NCBI RefSeq assembly: GCF_019175385.1
Contig: NC_083340.1
Location: 8,692,336-8,756,335 of the forward strand
From: Lycium barbarum
Lineage: Eukaryota > Streptophyta > Magnoliopsida > Solanales > Solanaceae
Reading direction: 5' to 3'
DNA: 64,000 nt
The notes beneath the pieces are model-generated. The model worked only from the letters and a program-made list of their open reading frames with translations. It was not told the DNA's origin and searched no databases. Of this stretch, positions 47,001 to 59,546 are shown piece by piece; positions within the stretch are counted from its first letter, which is position 1, and each line of letters starts with the position of its first letter. Both the position numbers and the translations under genes were made by a program.

Positions 47001-48127
47001 GAAAAAGGACAAAATACAAAGATGATAACTACTGGTAAACTAGAGAAATAATGAGTTAGAGAGAGAGAGAGAATTCACTATTCTTTTGGTTTTTTTAGCT
47101 ACTACTCCTATTTTAATGAAGAAAAAGAACATAACTTTCAACCCCACTTCCCACAACCATTCATCTTGTAACAGCAAATAATGAAGGAAGACTTGTCAAA
47201 CAGAAAGAATTTAAAAAAAAAAAAAAATACATCAAGGAAACAGCCAAGCGAAGATGACAAATGGATCACTTCCAAGTTCTATGACAAAAAAAATGAAGAA
47301 AAAAGTTCTGATTTTTCAAGGAAGAAAACACCCAAAAAAATCATTTATACAAAAAAGTGACAATGTTTGTCATAGTTTTTTCTTTTTACCATAAACGTAG
47401 GCCTATCCGAATAGAGCATTCTTTAGCCTATAACTCCACATTTTTTTGACCTGGTGATGTGACCCACTATAGATTAACAACCAGTCAAATTGCACGGTAA
47501 ACTTTGCAGTAAAAACAAAGAACACCATTTCATAGACCATCGGACAATTAGAAAAAACGATAAAAAAAAATAGCTCGGATATCCAAACAAAATCTCAATA
47601 ACACAACAGAACAGAGGGTAAAACAATCTGAAAACTTGTCTGATTTTAGAAAGTTTTATTCTTTGGACTAGTGCCCCAAAAACGATAAACATCCGTTTTT
47701 CCCTGCCAAAGTCAAACTTTGACCGCCCCTTTGAGATGTCCGAATTCAAATTGTATCACATAAATTAAACACGTACCTTGATATCAACATTGCCGGGGGA
47801 TTTTCCATGTTTGCGACGACTATGGTTACTGGAAGGAATATTACCGATGAGTCTAACATCATCATCATCATTTCTACGATTCTTGGAATATGAAAGTATA
47901 CCATTTCTTAAAGTAAACCAACGAGATCTCCAACCTTTATGATAATTAGTCCATTTATACAATATTCCAGCAACACCAGCAACATCAGATCCTACAACAT
48001 TATTATTATTAAAATCAGATCTAGAATAAACTACAGCTGACCCTGTCCTTAACAACGTTGGCTCAGGTGATGAATGTTCTCTCATCTCTGATGGACTTTC
48101 TAATGTTATACAACACAGTGGATGCAT
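38004..48127 (-). CDS. Oxysterol-binding-protein-related protein with PH and ORD domains (ORP1/ORP2A class), ten exons, 724 aa
   Basis: Exons on the - strand: 48127-47777, 46245-45886, 44088-43995, 41992-41604, 40823-40668, 40015-39848, 39745-39605, 39499-39278, 39170-39057, 38183-38004 (stop 38004-38006). All introns are GT-AG and frames join. The start at 48127 (MHPLCC) fits the family; in-frame ATGs at 48160 and 48145 are less likely. Order: PH domain (residues about 51-160, [18 protein letters not shown] to AAWIEAL), coiled coil (about 180-237), acidic linker with an FFAT-like core NYLDASE (294-300), then the ORD with the signature EKVSHHPT (exons 5-6), [12 protein letters not shown] and the C-terminal [12 protein letters not shown]. 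ORPs move sterols and phosphoinositides between membranes at contact sites. The 724-residue length and the linker suit ORP2A better than the longer ORP1 proteins, but the subgroup is not certain. Introns 2-4 carry transposon insertions. Confidence 0.93.
41351..41412 (-). mobile_element. Minimal retroposed poly(A) tail with TSD in ORP intron 4
   Basis: A 13-bp direct repeat, GAGAAGC(A/G)TACTT, at 41351-41363 and 41400-41412 (12 of 13 identical) flanks a T-run of about 27 bases plus GATAAGGA. This is what an almost completely 5'-truncated retroposon leaves behind. Its source cannot be told. Confidence 0.6.
42775..42911. mobile_element. Second copy of the hAT hairpin MITE, in ORP intron 3
   Basis: The element at 42783-42903 has CTCTGTTGCTCAGACTCTCC at one end and GAGTCCGAGTAACATAG at the other, with a near-perfect central palindrome GTGTCGGATCCTTCAAAAAT / TTTTGAAGGATCCGACAC. 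The 8-bp flanks AGATTAGA and ACCTTAGA agree at six positions. Same family as 37781-37903. Confidence 0.75.
43040..43330 (+). mobile_element. TS-like SINE in ORP intron 3
   Basis: The string GGGACTATCGGAAACAGCCT, CTCTACCTCCCAAGTTAGGG, ACTCTACCCTCCCCAAACCC, CACTTGTGGAATTACACTGG and a TGTTGCTG end follows the order of the tobacco TS SINE family (family knowledge, from memory). It runs opposite to the ORP gene. The 5' limit (about 43040) is uncertain and no target duplication was fixed. Confidence 0.7.
44700..45230 (+). pseudogene. RTE-type LINE ORF 3' remnant in ORP intron 2
   Basis: Frames here, broken by shifts and stops, read [14 protein letters not shown], then [20 protein letters not shown], then [15 protein letters not shown] and [14 protein letters not shown], and later [10 protein letters not shown]. 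This is the C-terminal part of plant RTE-clade LINE reverse-transcriptase proteins (VVRPAMLYGAECW...KMSVAEMRMLRWMCG.TR.D.I; from memory). At least one frameshift (near 44790) and several stops make it a dead copy. It is antisense to the ORP gene. Confidence 0.75.
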
Positions 48128-49203
48128 TGCTCTAGCTACACGCATTTTGTATTTGATCAATTCAATTCAAGATCAAGAATCCACATTTGAAGTAAATTTA
48201 CAAGAAATTTACATATATCTATACATGGATGTGGGGTTGTAGAGAAAGACCTGAAAATATGGGTTGGAACTTAAAGGAATATTCTTGAAGTTAGTGAAAA
48301 GAAAGAAAGAAAGAAGATTTGTAAAAAATTGAATCTTTATGGTAATAGTATAAAATAAATAGAGTTGTGGTGGGGAAGGTAGGGAAGTATATAATATTGA
48401 TGAAAACAAGGGTATTAAGGTAGTGGTAAAATAGTCATTTCAAGTATTGACGCCATTGAAGTATACTCTCAAACAAAGAAAGAAAGAGAGATAGAATAAT
48501 GTATTTATTCTTATATTTTGTATGTGGGTAAAAAAAAAAAGTGGTGGTTTTTTTATTATTACGGCGGAGCACGGTGGCCGGAGAAGATCAATGGTGGAGT
48601 GTGTAATGGAGAAGGAAGTGTTTGATGGGGTTTTTAAATGCTACTTTTATTACTCTTTTGTAATCATCTGTCTTGTCATAAAAATATTTTTTAGATGATG
48701 GATTCTTCTATTTATGATTACATTTTTTTTATTTTTTATTTTTTTTGCCGTTTCTTCACTCTGTAACAAATTAATAATGCAACCATTAAAGGCAATTTTT
48801 TACCTAACCAATAATTATAAGACGAATGCGCAGGATTGTTATACCAAAATGCTTTTAATAATTGTACTGTGCTCCAAAAATTATGAATCATAATAATAAT
48901 AATTGTGGACTACCAATTAATTGAAAGTTGAAAAAAGGAGTGCAAATTGAGACTATCACGTATCATTAATAATAATGCATTTTGTAAGTTGCTAATTTAA
49001 GAAAAGGTTGATTATATTGGAGCGTTATTTTTTCAATTTTTGTCAAAAGATAAATGGAGTGGTTTAAGTTTCAAAATAAAAATAAAAATCTCATTCAAGA
49101 ATAGACTTTCGAGAATTAGGACAATGAGTACACGTTTAGCTTTTGCCGATTCTACAATCATAACAAGCCGATTCTACAATCATAAAAAGTTAACAAATTA
49201 CTC
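48128..49203. promoter_or_regulatory. 5' leader and promoter region of the ORP gene
   Basis: On the - strand a TTATATACTTCC near 48400-48388 could be a TATA box. It is followed by a CT-rich stretch (TTCTTTCTTTC at about 48310) typical of plant leaders. No single element is certain. Confidence 0.3.
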
Positions 49204-52200
49204 TTCCCGATAAAAAAATAGTCCATTTAGCAAATCAAAAAAAAATTAATCTTATTTTTTTATATTTACTCATATTAAGTGTTATATGATCAAATTTTAA
49301 TGTTTATTTAATTAGGGATAATTTAGTCAAATTACCTATTTTTGTCTAGAAGTTAATATTTTCTTAAGGAGTGTACAAATAGCTAATTGGATTCTTTTTT
49401 TTATCTAGAGGGAGTAATGATTTACTCAAACCTGTTGCGTGGACAGCTTTTAAATTTTTCTATTTACAACTGGTGTTTCTAATTTATTTCTATTGTAAAA
49501 CAATAATACTACTATCGGTTAATTTATTATTGTTGGAATTCAACAAAAGCATACTAATAATAACATGCTTAATTTGAACTAGATGATATGATTTTATAAT
49601 ATACATGCATGGCTAATTCGAAACATGAATATAATGATTAAACTTATTATAATGTTGATTCAAGGAGAGCATACTATATTTTATTTATTAATAAGAAGCG
49701 GCTTAACTTATCGGATTAATATTACAATCATGCTTAAAGGATGGCTTAATTAAGACAAAACAGCCAACACACGACTTTCTTTAATATGGTGTTTGGTTCT
49801 CACTCATTACAATTTGTATACATCCAAAATTCTTCTTGTCGTGAATACACCCATTAAGAATCGTGAAAGCATTATTCCACTAATAATTGTTTCAACAACA
49901 AAAAAAATTCAAAAAACATTCTAACTGTACAACAGCTAAAATTCATTTAAAAAATATAATGTTGTTTACAAAATATAGGTCGAGTAGAATTTGTTGAGTT
50001 TTAAATCTTAATAAGTTTGTCAATGTTGTAGTCTTGTAGAATAGGAACAAAATACAAAACGTACTTTTTTAGTAGACTTAATATAGGAGGAGGAAAATAT
50101 TAGTCATATTTGTCAAACTGAAGTTGTTTCAAAATCTTTGACATTTTAGTAAAATAAGAAGTCATTTATATTCATCCAAATCTACCTTTACTGTTTTAAT
50201 GTGTAAAGCGTTAAGTAAGCAAGATGTTTTAAGAAAAAATAGAGCAAACTAAATTAGACAAATCCTTTAATAATTTAATTATTAAATGTATTTCTTAAGA
50301 AGTGTTTAAAATTTTCAAAAGACAAATAATATCGAACGGTACAAGTCCTAGATACTGAATTGTCAATGGAAAATTTAAAATATAATTATCAATTCTATAA
50401 AGTCATTAGTAGTCTTTTTTTTTTTCTCCACTTGGTTGGATGAACACGCAAGCTGAGTACTGCACATTGAATGGTTCTCGCTTCAAAGGATAGGAAGGGC
50501 TAACAAAAGATATTCTTCGAACCTTTTGCATTATGCTTGGCTAAAAAGGAAATCACAAAGGTGAAATCCTTTCTCTCTTTTTTCAATGTCATTTTAATAT
50601 GGAAAAAATGACATAGACTTCATTTTCTTGTCTTGTAGACCAAAACTATGTAAATTCACTATCAAATTATTCGTTTAGTTTTGCCAAAGATTTTCTTATT
50701 TTTTAAATTTAATCACGTGGTATTTAGATAATACTGATCACTCAATTAATTTTTATTCACGCCGAATAAGACCACTCAAGTATGTATAGTGCTACGAATC
50801 GAAAAGTTCTTTTATCCTCAAGGTTATACCTCTAGTTAAGAATGGAGGGATGTTGATTATCGCACCATATATTTCATCTTGGTGGCTATTATATTTGGTA
50901 GCAATTTCAATCCCTATAATACGTATGTGTACATTGTTTTTTTGACATTTGGAGACGATATATGGGTGAATATATATGACCATCCAAATTGGTCAATATT
51001 ATTACTTGAGATGTCAACTTAGAATACCTAAAGCGAGACGGCAAGAAGTTAAATAGAAGCATCCAAATAGATTTTCTTTCCTCGTATTTTAAAAGTAGAA
51101 TTAATATTTAATTCCTTCCATTCTATTCCGCTATGTCGATTAGGAAATTATTACCTGCAAAATGGGCAAAACATTAATTTCCCGGAAAGAAAGTTTTTAG
51201 TTGTCTTACAGTCACAATTGGCAAGCTGATCACTAATTCTAGATGCTATGCTAATAATCAATGCTAATATATACTACTAAGAATAATTAAACATCAAAGA
51301 ATTGAGGTCATCAGATGTTATACAATAAAAGATTAAACTTCGACATCGTATTCATCGTACAACAACTAGGTCATGTGAAGAACTCTTTGTCCGTCCATAT
51401 AAAAAGACTTGTACTGAATTATTTCCTAATTTATTTCATCAGTGATTTTGATATGATGCTATAGTCGTTTATGAAAATGATTATTTCGTTTTCTAAGAAA
51501 ATGAACCATGTGAGGGATTGAAATTACAGTCTAATGATTCTAACTAGCATCTCCCAAATTTTTTTATTTTGCATAATGTCTTCCAATTAATTTTGATTTT
51601 TCATGATTCATTGGTCGAAAATATTAAAAAAAAATTAGGTGTGTTAGAAGGTCTTACAATAGTTAAAGAAATGAATTGTTGTTGTAAGTTTTTACCAACG
51701 CTTACCTTATGAAAGGTGTGAGATGATTCTTCAGAATAATTAGTTTTTATGTAATTGTTCTGCGTGTTTTATTTGTTAGCGTTGTGGAAGAGAAGTGTTG
51801 ATAGAGTAAAAGTGGTCTTCAACTGAAATATTTGAGAGCGGAGAACATCGATTTTTATGATAGTAATCAATTTAGAGAGACGAGGAAGGTTATCTGATTA
51901 AAAAAAATTGATCAAATCTAGACTATTTGCAAGCATGTATAAACATTTCACTTCATGAACAAATCTGACCCTAGTTTTGAAAAAATGCTTATGTGTTGAA
52001 AAGTTTCCGCTCTAACCAATAAGATCAAACTAGCATATTTTTATAATTTTCACTCCAACAATTGATGAAAAGTAAATTTAAATCATTTCGAAACTAAATT
52101 TGAGTATTTTCCTTTAAATAAGTTCAGAGATAAAAATAAATGAAAAAAAAAAAAGGAAAATAGAAAAGGCATAACTTGGAAGTAGAGCATCATAGGGAGC

Positions 52201-53039
52201 ATAAGAATCTGACACGTGCACATGTCACGAAAATCTACTGCCCACGCTTCTTCACTTTTTCTTTATGCCTTAGTTTTCACATCGTTTTCTATATATTTTC
52301 AAACTTGATGTAGTAGTAGCACTATTTAACTTTATTAATTTATAATTTATTCTTTTTCATTTCATCAAAATTTACTTGTGTATTCTTAAATCAAATTTAA
52401 CGTAATTAGTTATTTAAGTATTTTCTGTTTAATAGCCGTCGAAATCAAATTAGGCACTTGTTTTCCAGTTTACATTATAGTGTTATAAGATTAAATAGGT
52501 TTATATATTATATGAATTTTAGAAGCAAGAAATATTAATCCATCGACTGAAAACACTATATCTAAGTTTTAAATTTTTGTGTCAAAAGTTATCGGATTAT
52601 CAAATATAATATTTATAAATGAAATGTTGTTGAGTAATTTTTATATTTGAAATATAATATTATATAACATAATATAAATTGAAGTGATAAAAATACTACG
52701 AGTATCAGATTAGGTTATACTTTCAATTTTGGGATTTCACCAACTAGAATATTCGTGCCTTATGATTAGGTAAATAGCGGTAGCTTCAAGTTTACACAAA
52801 TGCTTTTGAAGATCCCTATCTCCTGTCTCCTCATAAAAACATAAAAAATAAAATTAAAAAAATTAAAAAGGAAAAAAAATAGAAGAAGAAGTAAAAGATC
52901 CCTTTCAAGTTCCACCGACCCAACGCTTCGTAGGGTTCAGTAGGCGTTTGGATAAATATTTGAAAGTTTGAAAAAGTTTCATATATCTTCAACTTTCACA
53001 AAAGAAAAAGGGAAGAAGGAATTAAAGTAATAAGCAAAT
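49204..53039. other. Intergenic AT-rich DNA
   Basis: No gene recognised. 49204-49417 resembles a decayed Stowaway MITE (ACTCTTCCCGATAAAAAAAT to TCTAGAGGGAGTAATG). The rest holds only short featureless open frames. Confidence 0.45.
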
Positions 53040-53288
53040 TACTTCCTCCGTCTCAATTTAAGTATTTTAATTTGATTTGACATAAAATTTAAGGAATAAA
53101 AAAAGATTTTTGATCTTATGATTATAAATTAAAGATGTGTGTAATGTATTAAAATGTCTTTTAAATCTTATAGATGTAAATTTGTCATGTACGATGTTGA
53201 CATTGTCAATTTACTAAATATAGAATGAGACACTTTTTAGGACAGATTAAATAAAAAGTAAGACACTTAAATTGAGACGACGGGAATA
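53040..53288. mobile_element. Stowaway-like MITE (245 bp)
   Basis: 53042-53286 runs from CTTCCTCCGTCTCAATTTAA to TTAAATTGAGACGACGGGAA, with TA on both sides. The ends are near-perfect inverted repeats. Confidence 0.75.
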
Positions 53289-53299
53289 TTAAGTTTTAC

Positions 53300-53550
53300 C
53301 CGAGATTAACCCGTTCGGCCATGAAAATTATTCACTTTTTTCCTATTTTTTTTTTCATTTTATTTGAAAATCAGCTTTTGGCCATGAAATTTCAAATACA
53401 AGTTGAAGTTTGTATATAGAATTTGAAAAGCACCTAAGATCTTACTTTTACTTTTAATACATTCAAACAACTAAATATTATTTATGCAAAAACTATAACC
53501 AAATACAACTCCAACTTCAAAAATTCCAAATAAAGTGAAAAACAATAACC
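53300..53550. mobile_element. Remnant of a GGCCATGAAA-type MITE
   Basis: The segment carries TTCGGCCATGAAAATTATTC, TTTTGGCCATGAAATTTCAA and, later, AACTATAACCAAATACAAC / CTCCAACTTCAAAAATTCC. The last block also occurs at 46903-46990 in ORP intron 1, next to a GGCCAAACGCC end, so both are copies of one family. The ends here are not clean. Confidence 0.4.
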
Positions 53551-53808
53551 ATGACTCAGGTATTTCAAAATCCAACCTTCTTGTTAAGATTATTCAACTT
53601 TTTTTATTAATGAGATAATTAACGATCAAAAAACACCTGAAGCATCATCTTTTTGTTAGTTTCCTATCTGAATTATCTAATATTTTCTGTTTTCTACCTG
53701 AACTATCACCAACTATTTATCAAAACACAACTCGAAACTGACTAGACCCAAGTGTTTGAATGCAATCGCCAAAAGGTACGTGACAACTTAATTTGCCCAT
53801 AAAATTTC

Positions 53809-56338
53809 GTCCATGTAACACCCCGTAAACTTGAACTAGGTGTGAATATGTAAAAATCTAGTGGTAAGATGATATTATATCTATATGAATTCATTCTTGA
53901 TGAATTCGGGTGGAAGATGGTCGTTTTGAAGTCAAACCAACAATAAAAGTTCTTACGGGCTCATAAATTCGCCTAAGTTTTTGTAGGTCTGTCTTCTGGG
54001 CTATTTTCATGAAAATGTGTTGCGAATTTGAAAAAACGTCCTTGATGAAAGTTGTAGATCTTTGAAATAGCTTTCCAATGGTAGGTCGCCCAGCCCAAGA
54101 AAAGTTATGTACAAAAAGTTATGATCGTTTTACTGAGCGAATATCGATTGTCAGAAAAATGTGTTGGGCGCGCGTAGCGGACCCAGCACGGAAAAATACA
54201 GCTGCAGACCAAAAAAAGATATGATCAGGTGCTGAACCCGCAACGCGGACTCAGCACGAATAGGGTTATTTTTCTGGTTCCGAATTTTCTTTAAGCCCTA
54301 CTTCGATGTGTTATTTCCCACTTCGTTTCAAATCAATAATTCTGAGGAAAAGAAACCTAGAAAAGTCTTTCTAACCTTAAGGTGAGTTCTCACTCAATAT
54401 TGATCATTCCCACACCATATCCATCCCCTCTTGATAGGAAATCATCTCTCTAAAACCTTAAGTTCTTGTATTCTCAAGAAGAAGAAGATGGGGGCGTGTG
54501 GAATTCGTCTAAGAGGTAAAGTTTCTAAATTTTCCTAGTATTAATAAAGTAATGGGTTAGAGTAGAAGTCCTACAAGGTTGGAATCTGTTAGTGATTCAT
54601 GAAAGGGTTTAAGAACCCGTTTATAAGGCTTACGAAAAAAAAACCTAGTTTTCAAAATTCCAAGAAAACTTCAAGAAACGATTCAAGTTCTAATCTTTCT
54701 CATCTAAAACCATTGTAGTGTGATTGTAGAACCTTGGGAATTACGTTTGAGCGGGATTTGAGGTATGTCTAGATTTCCAAAAATCCTTTTTTGAAGTATG
54801 TTGTCTTGCTTGAAACATGTGGATGATTGTTTGTGGCTTGAAATCTTCCTTTAAAATATGAACATGATTATAACTCTTATGTGATGAAAGTTGTTTTGGA
54901 ATTAAAGATGATTTCTTTTAAACAAGGTCATCCGTGTGTAGGGTTAAGTCCGCATCGAACCTTGTTCGATTTATACTACTTGTGAAACATTTTTTTTCCA
55001 TTATTGAATAATTGAACTCACTTTTCTAAAGGTTAGACCTTAAACTTGTTTTGTTGTTGAATGGATTTCTTGAACTTGAAAATTGAATAAGAGATTTGAA
55101 TAAGATTCTAAATCGGTTATGACTTGAAATGCCTCTATTTTGAGATGATGACTTGAGAAGTGAGATTCGACTCTAAGTCATGGTTGATGATTCAGTAATA
55201 TGCCATGATTTGTATTTTGTTTGTGTTTGGGCCTATATGGGCAAGCTGTGCTAGTCCAGAGGTCGATTAGCCGTTATGGATCCTAACGTATCGATACGAG
55301 TATTGCTATGTCAGTCCAGAGGACGATTGACCTCAGTTTCTTCCTAGCCCGGAGTATCTATTGTTGTGCTAGTCCATAGGACGATTAGCCTCTGTATCTT
55401 CCTAGACCGGAGTATCTATGGCTGTGCTAGTCCAGAGGACGATTAGCCTCCGTTGCTTCCTAGCCCGGAGTATCTATTGTTGTGCTAGTCCAAAGGACGA
55501 TTAGTCTCCGCGGTTTCCTAACCCGGAGTATTGATTGATTGATCTTCCCGTGAGTGGCTTGTTTCGTACTTTGATTAGCATGTGAGTGGCTTGTTTCATA
55601 TTTTGTTGCCTGTGAGTGGCTTGTGGTGATAGTGAATTCGTCAGTGAAATACTTGACCTGGTAAATGGTAAGGAGTTAAGTTAATATGTCTGTCATTGTT
55701 GGATTCTTTGATGACTCTTTAATGTTGCTGACTCAGTTTATTCCTGGGTTTGAACTGTTATTTTCATTGATATCATTTTATTGATTTTATTCATTATATC
55801 TTGTATTGTTAACTATTGCCCCTTAGACACTCACTGAGTACCCAGTATTCAGGCATACCATTGTTGTTTTTTATGGTATGTTAGGTATCATTGAGGAGCA
55901 GGTTCGTGATACGCCTACGACTTAAGAGAACTTGCTGCTTTCGAGACTATTCGGTGAGCCCACATGATTGTTCGTGGGACACCATTCTATTTTTACTTTT
56001 CGTATTTTAGTTTCGGGCTGCGTCTCGATGATTTAGACATTGCTCATTATCTTAGAAGCTCCTTAGATAGTTGTCAGATTGTGGGTAGTGTGTTGGAGTC
56101 TCGTATGACTCGTTGGGGCATGTGTGCATTAACTAAGTATTTGATTTGACTTCCGTTGATTTTGTTTGATAATTGTGATCTTAAATTTTATTTAGTTGTT
56201 TATCACTTGTTTAATTAAAATAAATGAAAGATTATCGAAAAAGGGTTTGACATTATTGATTTATAAGGTTCTTCCGATGTTGTTCATGACGTCGGATGCC
56301 GGTCACGTCTAGGGTGGGTTTTGGGGCGTGACTGTCCA
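53809..56338 (+). mobile_element. Solo LTR of a long-LTR retrotransposon (2520 bp) with 5-bp TSD
   Basis: The LTR at 53814-56333 opens TGTAACACCCCGTAAACTTG and closes TTTTGGGGCGTGACT. GTCCA is duplicated on both sides (53809-53813, 56334-56338). TGTAACACCCC... with a GGGGCGTGAC(A) end is a Gypsy-type LTR pattern (from memory). The last two bases are not CA, so the end may have mutated. No internal domain or second LTR was seen. It contains a tandem-repeat block (55245-55540). Confidence 0.75.
55245..55540 (+). repeat. Tandem repeats inside the long solo LTR
   Basis: The phrases GTGCTAGTCCAGAGGACGAT, TAGCCTC and CTTCCTAGCCCGGAGTATCT recur in five diverged units of about 65 bp. Three shorter GTGAGTGGCTTGTTTC units follow at about 55550-55625. 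Such sub-repeats are usual in promoter regions of long LTRs. Confidence 0.8.
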
Positions 56339-56584
56339 CGGGCATCTGACTCATTAATTTCGAGGTATGTTTTGATAAATAGTTGGTGATAGTTCATGTA
56401 GGAAACAAGAAACATTTGATAGTTCAGGTAAGAAACCCGCAAAAAAGTGATACTTCAAGTGTGTTTTGACCATTATCTCTTCATTTTTTTTTTTTTTCAA
56501 TTAATTCTCTTAATCATTCGCGGGGAGTGCCATTTGGTACTATTTTTAAACAAAAAAGTCTGTACACAACGCATCATCAGATAC

Positions 56585-56710
56585 TAGTCGAAGTGTGTTT
56601 TGATAAATAGTTGGTGATAATTTAGATAGGAAACGCAAACACTTGATAATTCAAGTAGAAAACTCGCAAAAAAATAATACTTCGGATGAGTTTTGGTCAT
56701 TATCTCTTAA
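56585..56710. repeat. Extra copy of the right arm of the split inverted-repeat element
   Basis: GAAGTGTGTTTTGATAAATA, GTTGGTGATAATTTAGATAG and ATTATCTCTT repeat the order seen at 56368-56481 in the same direction, with substitutions and a gap of about 100 bp. Confidence 0.65.
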
Positions 56711-59546
56711 TTAATTTTAGCAGTAATTTTGCCCCTAACATTAGTTTGCAAGTGCTCAAGTTCTTTGCTAATTCCATATAACTCTTGAAAGAATCTAGAA
56801 TTTGGAAAAGTAAAGAAAAAGAAAAAAGATACTATGACATATACAATTGCAATCATAAATCCCAATTTTGGGACCATTTGAAGAAGAAAGACAAAATGGC
56901 AGGGTAGCAGCACCTGCTCGGAAACTCATCAGACAAAGAGAGCAGACCATAGTCATGAGTATGAGCTTTCGGAACTGCAGCAGAGAGACATGTCATTTTT
57001 GTTGACCACAACTAGAATATTATCTACGTATTACTTACTAGGATTCTCCTTTCTCCACCTTCCCACAAATACAAATTGATTAGTACATGAAACAAAAGTT
57101 AAAATCATATAGTACTCTCTATATGGAGTAGCATGTACTAATTACCAGCTTAGCTAGGCTAGCTACCCATTATTTGGACTCCCAACCACATACTGTAACT
57201 CCCTCATACTACTAGTTAAAAAAATTTGATTTTACGTATTTGCTTTTTCCTATTCCCTTTTTCAACGTCGCAGTTTATTTTAATGAAAGTAAGTTACAAG
57301 CAGTGGCATAGCTACATTGATTGAAAGTGATTAGTTAAACATCTTTCGACGGAAAATTATATTATATTATATATATATATTAAATCTTAAACATTCGTAG
57401 CGAAATTTTAGATTTCGCCACTTGTTTCACGGTTATATAACATGTCATGGTAGTTGACATGTTAGTTATGCAGAAATTATCAATGACGGACCTAAAATTC
57501 TAATTAAGCAGGGACAAACAAATATGGAAACTGTGATTAGTGACAAAAGTTGCAAGTTATTATATTTACCTTTTACTATATTATTTATATATTTATATTC
57601 AATAAAATTTTTAACCAAGCGGTATGACGATGTAAGATGCCTCTGCCCCTGGAGATCATAATGCACATATTATATTTGTCATTTATGCAGTGATTAATGA
57701 TGAAGATATCGTTATACATGAATTACTTATACCAAAAAGGATATTTTTATCTTTAAATACAAAGACAAATTCAAGATTTTTAATTTATGAGATCTGGACC
57801 ATAATTCTTTTTGTTTACTAGGTCCAGGATATTTTTTTATATATAGGTACATATCAAATGAGTTTGTTAACAAAAATACAGGGGTCAAAGCTACTGAGGT
57901 AAGTAACTGTCAAAAAAAAAAAAAAAAATACCGGGGTATGTGGAACTCGGAACTAATACGGTGACTCCGCCCCTGTTTAAATAGTTTCATTACTAATATA
58001 TATATTTTTCGTATTCTACATTTGTCCGTCACTAATATATATATTCTTTGTATTCCACATTTTATTTTAGATAAGATAATATGTACGTACATATGTTCCC
58101 GTATAATTTGATACAGACATTATTTAATATCATCATCAAACACCACATTAATTATGCACCGATTATTCTTATAAGGTCAAATTAAACATTATATTAAGTT
58201 ATACAGGATTTTATGCTGAAATAATTATTATTAGTATTTAATATCCTGTACCATCAACCAAACGAGCCTGTACAGCATGGGATATGGGACATGTGTTTTT
58301 AATAGGTTTTGCAGAGGTGGGGAGATATTGAATTAATTGCAAGTTCCCCACTATACCCTGGCTCATGACCAAACTAGGTTAGATCTCTTTTATTTCTTTC
58401 CTTTGAAAAATTGATGAATATGCCGTATACAGAAGCATAACGCATTTAATGTACGTAATTCTCTATGGACAATTTCAAATTTGTACTAGTATTTTCTTTC
58501 CTCCAATTCACACGCCATAATGAGAAAGATACAATTGATGACGTGATTTTAAATCTAACCCAATATAAGATAACTACAAATCATCCACATTAGGAAAAAA
58601 GTAAAGAAGTTTAGCATACGTTGAAAAAAGTTCAAGTACAAGACCTAAAAAATGTTGACATTTCAATTTTGCGAATTTCGTTACTCTTTATTGCGTAAGA
58701 CGTAGCTAGTAAAATATTTATTGTAGTTGATCGTAAAATATACATTGACGTGATATTAATTGTCTTTTTAATTACCTAATGAAGTTCATTTGACAAAAAT
58801 AGAATCCTATTCAATAAAGGCAAAAGATAACATTCGTACAATACAAAATCATTAAAGGGGAAAAAAAAGTCAGGTAAGTTCTTTTTCATAATTTAAATAT
58901 AATATTACTACTCCCCTTTACACGGTCACTAGTCTAGTAGGACTTTATACAACCTCTATTTTCTTACAAATGACTAATGAGGCCACCAAAAAAAATATAT
59001 AAACCACATTTTCAGGAAGAATCGAACAGGTGACCTTAACCAGAAAAATAACGCACAGTGAACTATCAGTTGTTGATCGTCAAGTCTCAACATTTGATAT
59101 CACTAATGTATATATTATTTCCACATTATGCATTGATACAACACAACAAAAACATTTCGATAAAGCGTTATCCTGTAACACCACTTCTTTTAAGATGGCT
59201 ATGCTCCTACAACAAAAATATAAGAAGGAACAAAAGACCCTAATACCACAACGAACACATGTGAACACTCTTCAACCATCAATTATCAAATATCTCCAGT
59301 AAAATACATGTTGATGTTGTTGATCAGCCTTTGGTTGTTAGGGATGTATATATTCATTAAGACCAAGACCAGTAATGCCAAAAATTTCTAACCCAATACA
59401 TAAAGAAGATATAAAAAAGTGAAGATACGTGGTCTACTAGTTGCCAAAGAGGGCAAATCAAACAATAAAAGCAAAGATATATAGGCCATCTTAAAGAATA
59501 GTACTAAATGTTAAGGCTTTGTGAGACCAAAGTGGCTGTATTATCT
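56711..59546. other. Intergenic DNA, no gene recognised
   Basis: Contains repeat-like pieces around 57300-57420 and 57480-57965 (phrases GGCATAGCTACATTGA and GGTGACTCCGCCCCTG, as in common Solanaceae repeats) and many short AT runs. The 90-codon + frame at 59030-59302 has no motif. Confidence 0.4.

Larger units (their letters stand above)
53612..56481. mobile_element. Inverted-repeat element split by a solo LTR
   Basis: The left arm (about 53612-53735: GAGATAATTAACGATCAAAA, CACCTGAAGCATCATC, ACCAACTATTTATCAAAACA) is the inverted partner of the right arm (about 56368-56481: TGTTTTGATAAATAGTTGGT, GATACTTCAAGTGTGTTTTG, ATTATCTC). The solo LTR at 53814-56333 lies between them. An additional right-arm copy follows at about 56585-56710. 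Confidence 0.6.

Noticed and set aside
59030..59302. 90-codon + frame as a gene
   Set aside because: No motif, no splice or promoter context, and overlapping frames on both strands of similar length.
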